Source: Mariniphaga sp.
Lineage (GTDB): Bacteria; Bacteroidota; Bacteroidia; Bacteroidales; Prolixibacteraceae
Direction: 5' to 3'
NCBI GenBank assembly: GCA_025363795.1
Contig: JANYLE010000026.1
Location: 1-6,585, forward strand
Length of the DNA stretch: 6,585 nucleotides
Shown here: positions 1 to 5,214 of the stretch, one piece after another
How the letters are laid out: each line of letters opens with the position of its first letter
Position numbering within the stretch: position 1 is the first letter of the stretch
The notes under the pieces: generated by a model
What the model saw: the letters and a program-made list of their open reading frames with translations, nothing else
Told to the model about the DNA's origin: nothing
The model's database searches: none
Program-made: the position numbers and the translations under genes

Positions 1-908
1 CACTCGACAATTATGCAAGCATTTTGGCCATGGAGAATAAAGTGATCACCAAACAGATTCTTGAAGAACACGACATCAGGGTACCCAAAGGATTGGATTA
101 TGATGATAGAATAAGTGCGAAAGCAGGTTTTCAGTATTTCAAAGGGACGGCAGTGGTGATCAAACCCAAGCTTACCAATTTTGGGTTGGGAATCACTATT
201 TTAAAAAGCAACACCGATAAAACCATTTTCGAAAGAGCCGTTGATATTGCGTTTGACTTCGATTCAAGTATTCTGATTGAAGAATTCATTGAAGGAAAAG
301 AGTTTCGCGTATTTGTGATGGCTGATGAAGTTGTAGGAATTCTGCATCGTGTTCCGGCAAATGTAACCGGCGATGGCAAAAATACGATTCACGAACTGGT
401 AGTTGAGAAAAACAAGGATCCTTTGCGGGGCAAAGGTTACCATACGCCACTCGAAAAAATACAACTCGGCGAAGCCGAACAGATGTTTTTAAAAGCGCAG
501 GATAAAGATTTTGAATCCATACCGGGTAAAGATGAAACGGTATTCCTGAGGGAAAACTCAAATATCAGTACGGGTGGTGACAGTATCGATTTTACAGATG
601 ATATTCCAGAATCGTACAAAAAGATTGCCGTAAAGGCAGCGCAAGCCCTGGATGTTAAAATCACCGGACTCGATATGATTATTCCCGATTATAAAAAGGA
701 GGCAACGAATGACAATTATGCCATTATTGAATTGAATTTCAATCCGGCAATCCACATTCATTGTCATCCCTACAAAGGAAAGAACCGCAGGTTAAACGAG
801 AAGCTTTTGGATGTGCTTGGATTCCCGCTCATAAAGGAGCCACTTACTACAACCCAAAGAAGAAGAATCTGTCTGAAGCTGGAGTGCTGTGAACTAATTA
901 AAAGCTGA
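1..908 (+). CDS. gshAB: Bifunctional glutamate-cysteine ligase/glutathione synthetase GshAB (GshF), C-terminal part; 5' end outside window
   Basis: The visible part is the ATP-grasp glutathione synthetase half of the fused enzyme that joins Glu to Cys and then adds Gly in the cytoplasm. The frame is open to the left edge (first full codon at 3, reading LDNYASILAMENK), so the TTG at 24 is an internal Leu and not a start. Numbering residues from that codon, the ATP-binding VVIKPK is at 44-49, followed by a Gly-rich TNFGLG loop (51-56). The ATP-grasp strand ILIEEFIEGKEFRVFVM is at 83-99, GLDMI with a likely metal-binding Asp is near 215-219, and the IIELNFNP metal site is at 234-241. About 300 residues of an enzyme normally near 750 are present; the ligase half is missing only because of the window edge. 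The C-terminal tail after GFPL (Arg/Cys-rich) is not recognisable family sequence. acr3 follows after 59 bp on the same strand. Stand-alone cyanophycin-synthetase-like ATP-grasp proteins are a less likely alternative. Confidence 0.88.
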   Translation, partial: LDNYASILAMENKVITKQILEEHDIRVPKGLDYDDRISAKAGFQYFKGTAVVIKPKLTNFGLGITILKSNTDKTIFERAVDIAFDFDSSILIEEFIEGKEFRVFVMADEVVGILHRVPANVTGDGKNTIHELVVEKNKDPLRGKGYHTPLEKIQLGEAEQMFLKAQDKDFESIPGKDETVFLRENSNISTGGDSIDFTDDIPESYKKIAVKAAQALDVKITGLDMIIPDYKKEATNDNYAIIELNFNPAIHIHCHPYKGKNRRLNEKLLDVLGFPLIKEPLTTTQRRRICLKLECCELIKS

Positions 909-967
909 AATCCTCGGATTCCTTTGATTAACTCACATTCAAATTTTCCGATTTTTAATTTGTAGCT

Positions 968-2050
968 ATGAAAAAACGTTTAAAATTCCTCGACCGCTAC
1001 CTGACCCTGTGGATATTTCTGGCCATGTTTATTGGCGTATTTGCCGGTTGGCTAAGCCCGGGAGTTGCCGGTTTCTGGAACAGCATGTCGAGCGGAACAA
1101 CGAATATTCCGATTGCCATTGGCCTGATTGTGATGATGTATCCGCCGTTAGCCAAGGTGAAATACGAGGAGCTGGGTGATGTATTTAAGAATACTAAAAT
1201 TCTCGCTCTCTCCTTGTTCCAGAACTGGCTGATGGGTCCGGTGCTGATGTTTACACTTGCCATCACCTTTTTTAAGCTGTTCCCCGGGGAGAACAATGCC
1301 AATCTGCCCTACATGTACGGGATCATCATGATAGGACTTGCGCGCTGCATTGCAATGGTGGTTGTCTGGAACGACCTTGCCAAAGGGGATACAGAATATG
1401 CTACAGGATTGGTAGCATTCAACTCCGTTTTTCAGGTATTGCTATTTTCCGTTTATGCTTATATTTTCATCGCAATTCTGCCGGGCTGGTTCGGCGTTCC
1501 GGTCAATGAAACAGTCTCCCGAATTACGATGGGAGCGATTGCAAAGACCGTTTTCATTTACCTGGGAATCCCCATGATTGCAGGTTTCATCACCAGGTAT
1601 ATTTTGACGCGGCTTAAAAGCAAGGTTTGGTACGAAACCAAATTCATACCGAAAATAAGTCCTTTAACTCTCATCGCTTTACTCTTCACGATTGTTGTGA
1701 TGTTCTCGCTTAAGGGGGAATACATTGTGAAGATTCCGCTTGATGTTGTGCTTATTGCAATTCCTTTGCTGATCTATTTTGTAGTCATGTTCCTTGCCTC
1801 ATTCTTTCTGAGTAAAAAAATCGGGGCCAACTACGAGCAGTCAACAACCCTGGCATTTACCGCAGCCAGCAATAACTTTGAGTTGGCCATCGCGGTAGCA
1901 ATTGCAATTTTCGGGATTAATTCGGGAGAAGCTTTTGCCGGGGTAATTGGACCCTTGGTTGAGGTTCCGGTCATGATCCTTTTGGTCAATGTCGCCCTGA
2001 AATTCAGAAAGAAATACTATCCGAGGGCGAATCAAAATAAAAACAGATAG
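968..2050 (+). CDS. acr3: Acr3-family arsenite efflux permease
   Basis: This is an inner-membrane carrier that extrudes As(III), usually as an arsenite/proton antiporter, giving arsenic resistance. The 360-residue length is typical of bacterial Acr3. About ten hydrophobic segments span the protein (for example near 13-31, 45-60, 78-102, 115-135, 148-172, 188-210, 231-248, 255-282, 295-317 and 323-345). The family hallmark GLARCIAMVVVWNDLAKGD places the conserved thiol at Cys127 in the fourth segment. The other conserved residue, Glu305, sits in ASNNFELAIAVAIAIFG. Both match the Cys and Glu known to be essential in characterised Acr3 proteins. The ATG at 968 starts the typical Lys/Arg-rich N-terminus before LDRYLTLWIF. 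No ribosome binding site is visible. No arsR or arsC is in the window; the neighbour is gshAB, 59 bp upstream. The frame continues past the TAG stop into a Cys/His-rich stretch, described separately. Confidence 0.95.
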   Translation: MKKRLKFLDRYLTLWIFLAMFIGVFAGWLSPGVAGFWNSMSSGTTNIPIAIGLIVMMYPPLAKVKYEELGDVFKNTKILALSLFQNWLMGPVLMFTLAITFFKLFPGENNANLPYMYGIIMIGLARCIAMVVVWNDLAKGDTEYATGLVAFNSVFQVLLFSVYAYIFIAILPGWFGVPVNETVSRITMGAIAKTVFIYLGIPMIAGFITRYILTRLKSKVWYETKFIPKISPLTLIALLFTIVVMFSLKGEYIVKIPLDVVLIAIPLLIYFVVMFLASFFLSKKIGANYEQSTTLAFTAASNNFELAIAVAIAIFGINSGEAFAGVIGPLVEVPVMILLVNVALKFRKKYYPRANQNKNR

Positions 2051-2212
2051 AAATGTATGCACTGCAAAGGTTCACACAAATCAACAGATCACAAAATTTC
2101 CTGTCCATGTCATACAGGCTTTTGGGAATTTGATTTCCATCGGATATTGCTGTTTCTCCCAAAAACAAAAGCACCTAAATCATTCGATTTAAGTGCTTTT
2201 GCTATTTTTTAA
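2051..2212 (+). other. Short Cys/His-rich open frame in frame with acr3 (possible small peptide, read-through tail or relic)
   Basis: Directly after the acr3 TAG the same frame stays open for 53 codons, to TAA at 2210-2212. It reads KCMHCKGSHKSTD and then HKISCPCHTGFWEF. An ATG at 2057 would give a 51-residue peptide with three Cys and five His. The spacing C-x-H-x13-C-x2-H resembles the Rieske [2Fe-2S] ligand pattern (C-x-H-x15-17-C-x2-H), and CPCHTGFW recalls the second Rieske box CPCHGSxF. The usual first-box Gly/Cys and the rest of the fold are absent. The last 15 or so codons lie in the terminator hairpin, which argues against a conserved protein end. No ribosome binding site is seen. 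I cannot tell a real peptide from a gene relic or chance. Confidence 0.15.
2167..2210. terminator. Bidirectional intrinsic terminator between acr3 and tRNA-Arg
   Basis: A 15-bp stem with one C/A mismatch (2167-2181 pairing with 2186-2200) closes a 4-nt ATTC loop. On the + strand it is followed by GCTA and six T (2205-2210), ending the acr3 transcript. On the - strand it is followed by G and five T (2165-2161), 25 nt past the 3' end of tRNA-Arg. It therefore probably serves both converging transcripts. Confidence 0.85.
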
Positions 2213-2224
2213 TTGATGAATCAG

Positions 2225-2298
2225 TGACCCAATCTGGGATCGAACCAGAAACCTACAGCTTAGAAGGCTGTTGCTCTATCCAATTGAGCTATTGGGCC
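2225..2298 (-). tRNA. tRNA-Arg, anticodon TCT
   Basis: The minus strand folds into a full cloverleaf. The acceptor stem is GGCCCAA/TTGGGTC with a G-T wobble at position 2-71. The D-stem is GCTC/GAGC. The anticodon stem ACAGC/GCTGT holds loop CTTCTAA, giving anticodon TCT (window 2262-2264), which reads AGA/AGG. The T-stem TCTGG/CCAGA holds loop TTCGATC. The discriminator base is A (position 2225). The 3' CCA is not encoded (ACT follows), so CCA must be added after transcription, as is usual in Bacteroidota. The gene lies 75 bp downstream of asnA on the same strand but has its own likely promoter. Confidence 0.97.
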
Positions 2299-2312
2299 AG
2301 CGAAATGTGGTG

Positions 2313-2343
2313 CAAAAGTAAAAAAAATCCCCATAGTCTCAAG
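2313..2343 (-). promoter_or_regulatory. Likely promoter of tRNA-Arg, inside the asnA terminator
   Basis: On the minus strand a perfect Bacteroidota -7 element TACTTTTG (2320-2313) follows a -33-like CTTG (2343-2340; consensus TTTG) with a 19-nt spacer. The predicted start falls near 2306-2309, about 8-11 nt before the mature tRNA 5' end at 2298. The -33 element lies in the loop of the asnA terminator hairpin, and the U-tract DNA forms the spacer up to the -7 box. Confidence 0.6.
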
Positions 2344-2359
2344 CAACATGGGGATTTTT
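2320..2359 (-). terminator. Intrinsic terminator of asnA
   Basis: A perfect 12-bp stem AAAAATCCCCAT/ATGGGGATTTTT (2359-2348 with 2334-2323) closes a 13-nt loop, and the T-run continues to eight residues on the minus strand (2328-2321). It begins 15 nt past the asnA stop. The + strand copy also ends in five T, so it could work both ways, but no + strand gene leads into it. Confidence 0.85.
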
Positions 2360-2373
2360 AGTTCAAATGATTA

Positions 2374-3408
2374 TTATACCATAAAAATATTGCGATCCGC
2401 ACACAGCCGGATCATCTCTTCCGGCCACAGACTTGCCTGTACCTCACCAATATGAGCCTTACGTAACAAAAACATGCAGAGACGTGACTGTCCGATTCCG
2501 CCACCAATTGAGAGTGGCAATTCATCTTTTAAAAGCTTCTTGTGGAACAATAGGTCCTTCCTTTCGGATAAACCGGTGATGTCTAATTGTCGTAAAAGTG
2601 CCTCCTTGTCGACACGGATTCCCATTGAGGAGAGTTCAAGCGATTGCTGCAAAACCGGATTCCATATAATGATATCTCCATTAAGACCTTTGTAACCGTC
2701 AGAGTTTTCAGAAGTCCAGTCATCATAATCGGGAGCACGTCCGTCATGTTTCTGACCATCAGAAAGAGCGCCACCAACACCAATAATAAATACGGCTCCG
2801 TATTCTTTGGCAATCTCATGCTCACGCTCTTTCGGCGTAAGTTTAGGAAAGCGCTTTAATAATTCCTCGGAATGAATGAAAGTGATCTCTTCGGGAAGTG
2901 AAGGTTTGATTGCAGGATAATTTTCGTAAACCATAAATTCGGTACGAAGCATGACCGCATAAATCTGGTTGACCACCTTTTTCAGAAAATCAAGATTACG
3001 TTGTTTTGCGGTAATTACTTTTTCCCAATCCCACTGATCGACATACAAAGAGTGGATATTCGTCAGTTCTTCGTCGGCACGGATGGCATTCATATCGGTA
3101 TAGATGCCATAGCCCACAGGAATTCCGTATTGAGCCAACATCAGTCTTTTCCATTTAGCCAGTGAATGAACGACTTCAGCCTTGGCATCATTCATTTCCT
3201 TAACTGCGAAAGTAACGGCACGCTCAACACCGTTAAGGTCGTCGTTGATTCCGGTTCCTTTTAATACAAATAGCGGGGCAGTAACACGTCGCAGACGTAA
3301 TTCAGCAGAAAGGCTCTCCTGAAAAAAGTCCTTAACGAATTTAATTGCCTTTTCAGTCTGTTTAAGATCTAATTTCGGTTTATAATTTTCCGGGAAGTAA
3401 AGTTTCAT
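2374..3408 (-). CDS. asnA: Aspartate-ammonia ligase (asparagine synthetase A)
   Basis: This cytoplasmic enzyme makes asparagine from aspartate, ammonia and ATP through a beta-aspartyl-AMP intermediate. It belongs to the class II aminoacyl-tRNA synthetase-like fold. The protein has 344 residues against 330 in E. coli, and alignment by eye is nearly continuous. Shared blocks include NDDLNGVERAV (55-65), VVHSLAKWKR (79-88), YVDQWDWEKV (122-131), GRAPDYDDW, LNGDIIIWNPV, ELSSMGIRVD and the C-terminal IGGGIGQSRL (class II motif 3-like). Residues matching catalytic Asp46, Arg100 and Gln116 of E. coli AsnA appear to be Asp57, Arg110 and Gln125. The ATG at 3408-3406 gives the usual MKLYFPENY start; the leader is AT-rich without a Shine-Dalgarno site. 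The gene has its own terminator and a probable distant promoter with a palindrome. The asparagine-dependent regulators AsnC and T-box leaders are not seen here. Confidence 0.97.
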   Translation of the reverse strand: MKLYFPENYKPKLDLKQTEKAIKFVKDFFQESLSAELRLRRVTAPLFVLKGTGINDDLNGVERAVTFAVKEMNDAKAEVVHSLAKWKRLMLAQYGIPVGYGIYTDMNAIRADEELTNIHSLYVDQWDWEKVITAKQRNLDFLKKVVNQIYAVMLRTEFMVYENYPAIKPSLPEEITFIHSEELLKRFPKLTPKEREHEIAKEYGAVFIIGVGGALSDGQKHDGRAPDYDDWTSENSDGYKGLNGDIIIWNPVLQQSLELSSMGIRVDKEALLRQLDITGLSERKDLLFHKKLLKDELPLSIGGGIGQSRLCMFLLRKAHIGEVQASLWPEEMIRLCADRNIFMV

Positions 3409-3585
3409 TCGTTTATATCACTTTTAAGTTATTGTATATTTATGGGTTGAAAAATATTTCATTGAATAGCTATAACTCCACTCATGGAGCTCGCAAAACG
3501 ATAACCACTGCCTTTTAAGGAGACCTGCCTTGCTCGTTTCATTTGTTAATATTTGATTTTTAAAAAGTCACAGTGAACCCGTTCA
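3409..3585 (-). other. Long 5' leader of asnA
   Basis: If the promoter call is right, asnA mRNA carries a leader of about 170 nt. It contains the direct repeat AAGGCAG (3531-3525 and 3514-3508, 17 nt apart) and a small hairpin CTCCA/TGGAG with a 4-nt loop (3476-3489). I see no open frame of interest and no riboswitch or T-box pattern that I can name. Confidence 0.35.
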
Positions 3586-3586
3586 C
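3568..3586. promoter_or_regulatory. Candidate operator at the asnA start point
   Basis: A perfect inverted repeat GTGAAC-CC-GTTCAC (3573-3586) abuts the -7 box of the asnA promoter and spans the predicted start. A third half-site TCAC (3568-3571) forms a second, smaller dyad TCAC-A-GTGA with the left arm. Dyads of this size at +1 commonly bind a dimeric repressor. The regulator is not identifiable from the sequence. Confidence 0.4.
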
Positions 3587-3618
3587 AAAAGTATGATTTA
3601 TCAGTTTTTCGTTGCAAT
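3586..3618 (-). promoter_or_regulatory. Probable asnA promoter
   Basis: The -7 element TACTTTTG (3593-3586) is a perfect TAnnTTTG match on the minus strand. A weak -33 candidate ATTG (3618-3615) lies 21 nt upstream of it. The predicted start is near 3579-3582, about 170 nt before the asnA ATG. No better match lies nearer the gene. Confidence 0.5.
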
Positions 3619-3675
3619 GATACTAATTATTGAAGTGTTTTGGGAGAATTTGTAATTTATTAACAAACAAATTTG

Positions 3676-4938
3676 CTAATCAAACCTGATCGCTTTATCG
3701 GGTTCAATCCTGGATATATACCAGGAGGGAACAAGCAGCATTAGTAAAGTAACAACAATTGTCCCCGCGTTGAGCATAAGTAAATGGGTGATTTTTAAAT
3801 TGATCGGAACCGTGTCGAGATAATAGGAACCAGGATCGAGCTGAAAGATCCCGAACTTAGCCTGAATCAGACAAAAGGCTATTCCTGCCACATTTCCCCA
3901 AAACATTCCCTTGAGAATCAGGAAAGAGGATAAATAGATGAATATTTTCCGGATACTCCAGTTCTCGGAACCCACGGCTTTCAGAACACCAATCATCGTG
4001 GTTCGTTCAAGTATCAGGATCAATAAACCAGATACCATATTAAAGCCGGCAACTAAAATAATCAGTCCGAGGATGATCCAGACATTCATATCGAGCAGGT
4101 TAAGCCAATCGAAAATCTGTGGATATTTGGAAGTTATTGTTACTGGACGGAGAACCGATTCGTTGTCTTTGGAATAGCTTAAGGTAAGCCGGCGGATATT
4201 TTGAGTAATCTGGTCAAGGTCATCAAAGTTCTTAATGGCTATTTCGAAACCGCTTATCTGATCAGGTTTCCAATCATTTAACTTCCTGACATGCGAAATA
4301 TCAGCCAAAACAAACAAACGGTCAAACTCTTCAAGACTAGTGCTGTAGATGCCACAAATCCGGAATTTCCGCATCTTCTGTGCTTTGGTCTCGTCGTTTA
4401 AAAAGTAAGTATAAAGCGGATCGCCAACTTTAAGTTTAAGTAATAACGCGATTTGTTTCGATATCAATACATCGTCCGTCCTTCCGGTATCAGAAACTGA
4501 AAAAATCGATCCCTCAACCAGATTATCTTTAAAGAATGACCAATCAAAATCGGAACCAACCCCTTTTAAGACAATACCATGAATCTCCTCGTCTGTTTTA
4601 ACAATACCAGGCTTTGTGGCAAAACTCTGGATATTCTTTACCCCTTTCATATTTTTGATCTCCTGCAACCATTTCTGATCTTTGGAAACCGGCACCGTTT
4701 CGTATGAAGAGTTGGAATCGAAATTAACCAATTGAATGTGAGAGCCAAAACCTATCACCTTATTCCTGACCTCTTTCTTAAAACCGGTAACAATTGCAAC
4801 AGAAAGGATCATTACAAACAAGCCGAAAGCAATCCCGAATACAGCAAATGAGACTATTGATTCAGAGAACTTTCTGGTAGTTCCTTTTGTCATGAAAATG
4901 CGACGGGCGATAAATAATTCTGTATTGATTAGCGACAC
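3676..4938 (-). CDS. LolC/LolE-type FtsX-family ABC transporter permease
   Basis: This is a cytoplasmic-membrane permease subunit of the type that, with a LolD ATPase, releases lipoproteins from the inner membrane for transport to the outer membrane. The 420 residues show the family layout. A cytoplasmic N-terminus NTELFIARRIF is followed by TM1 (about 27-51). A periplasmic MacB-like domain (about 55-275) follows, then TM2 (284-310). The coupling segment ERTTMIGVLKAVGSENWSIRKIF comes next, then TM3 (332-360) and TM4 (386-408), and the end SWYISRIEPDKAIRFD. The start is GTG (4938-4936): no ATG lies between it and the in-frame stop at 4968-4966, and it keeps the conserved NTELFIARR start. The next Met (residue 16) would remove part of that motif. 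No ATPase gene is nearby, which is common for LolCE-like genes in Bacteroidota. Whether it is LolC, LolE or another substrate class cannot be decided from sequence alone. Confidence 0.85.
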   Translation of the reverse strand: MSLINTELFIARRIFMTKGTTRKFSESIVSFAVFGIAFGLFVMILSVAIVTGFKKEVRNKVIGFGSHIQLVNFDSNSSYETVPVSKDQKWLQEIKNMKGVKNIQSFATKPGIVKTDEEIHGIVLKGVGSDFDWSFFKDNLVEGSIFSVSDTGRTDDVLISKQIALLLKLKVGDPLYTYFLNDETKAQKMRKFRICGIYSTSLEEFDRLFVLADISHVRKLNDWKPDQISGFEIAIKNFDDLDQITQNIRRLTLSYSKDNESVLRPVTITSKYPQIFDWLNLLDMNVWIILGLIILVAGFNMVSGLLILILERTTMIGVLKAVGSENWSIRKIFIYLSSFLILKGMFWGNVAGIAFCLIQAKFGIFQLDPGSYYLDTVPINLKITHLLMLNAGTIVVTLLMLLVPSWYISRIEPDKAIRFD

Positions 4939-5030
4939 GTTGATTAAATGTGTAAATAATTTGTTTTAAAGGTCAGATGGAATCGAAGATCAGCGAAACT
5001 AATTAACGCCATTTGGCCGATCCATGATTC

Positions 5031-5075
5031 GCATGAGGTTTATTATCATTACGATCTATGATTTTGAGATCATGC
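5031..5075 (-). other. Possible 5'-leader hairpin of the LolC/E-type permease mRNA
   Basis: Nested inverted repeats lie just inside the predicted transcript start. An outer GCATGA/TCATGC (5075-5070 with 5036-5031) encloses an inner ATCAT/ATGAT (5062-5058 with 5049-5045) around an 8-nt loop, with internal loops between. The stems are short and AT-rich, so this is tentative. Confidence 0.25.
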
Positions 5076-5089
5076 TTATTTCATTTGCT

Positions 5090-5119
5090 CAAAAGTAGCG
5101 TTTTTTTTCTCCGCACAAA
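5090..5119 (-). promoter_or_regulatory. Promoter of the LolC/E-type permease gene
   Basis: A perfect -33 TTTG (5119-5116), an 18-nt spacer and a perfect -7 TACTTTTG (5097-5090) lie on the minus strand. This is the best full promoter match in the window. The predicted start near 5083-5086 leaves a leader of about 145 nt before the GTG start. Confidence 0.65.
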
Positions 5120-5134
5120 CCCGGAACTATTTTG

Positions 5135-5142
5135 TATTTTTG
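5135..5142 (+). promoter_or_regulatory. Probable rsmA promoter (-7 element)
   Basis: TATTTTTG is a perfect TAnnTTTG match on the + strand, with a predicted start near 5146-5150 and a leader of about 65-75 nt. No clear TTTG lies at the -33 distance, so only the -7 element is called. Its -33 zone overlaps that of the divergent permease promoter. Confidence 0.45.
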
Positions 5143-5214
5143 CCACCGAATCCCGGAAGCTATTGATTTACTTACTACTTCCCTTCTTTTTACAATTTTA
5201 TTCAAAAACGCAAC

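Noticed and set aside
24..32. TTG at 24 or ATG at 30 as a true start of the first gene
   Set aside because: The frame stays open to the left edge and the upstream residues (LDNYASIL) continue the family sequence before AMENKV; the protein is cut by the window.
131..767. Several minus-strand open frames of 66-91 codons across the GshAB region
   Set aside because: They lie wholly antisense to a clearly coding ATP-grasp domain and show no domain or motif; they are shadows of the real frame.
909..920. AATCC-TC-GGATT dyad between gshAB and acr3
   Set aside because: It is too small, with a 2-nt spacer and no T-run; neither a terminator nor a convincing operator.
919..962. Promoter for acr3 (TTCCTTTG at 919 or TTAATTTG at 955)
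   Set aside because: Both lack the essential A of TAnnTTTG and a correctly spaced -33 element; the second would start transcription essentially at the ATG.
2053..2133. Alternative 26-codon peptide from ATG 2053 (MYALQRFTQ...)
   Set aside because: It is very short, has no ribosome binding site and no recognisable feature; it overlaps the more notable Cys/His frame.
2120..2164. TTTTGGGA/TCCCAAAA inverted repeat ahead of the main acr3 terminator
   Set aside because: The 29-nt loop and the much stronger hairpin just downstream make an independent role unlikely.
3647..3673. AT-rich inverted repeat AATTTGT/ACAAATT just past the permease stop, as a terminator
   Set aside because: The seven pairs include only one G-C, the loop is 13 nt and no proper T-run follows; not a credible intrinsic terminator.
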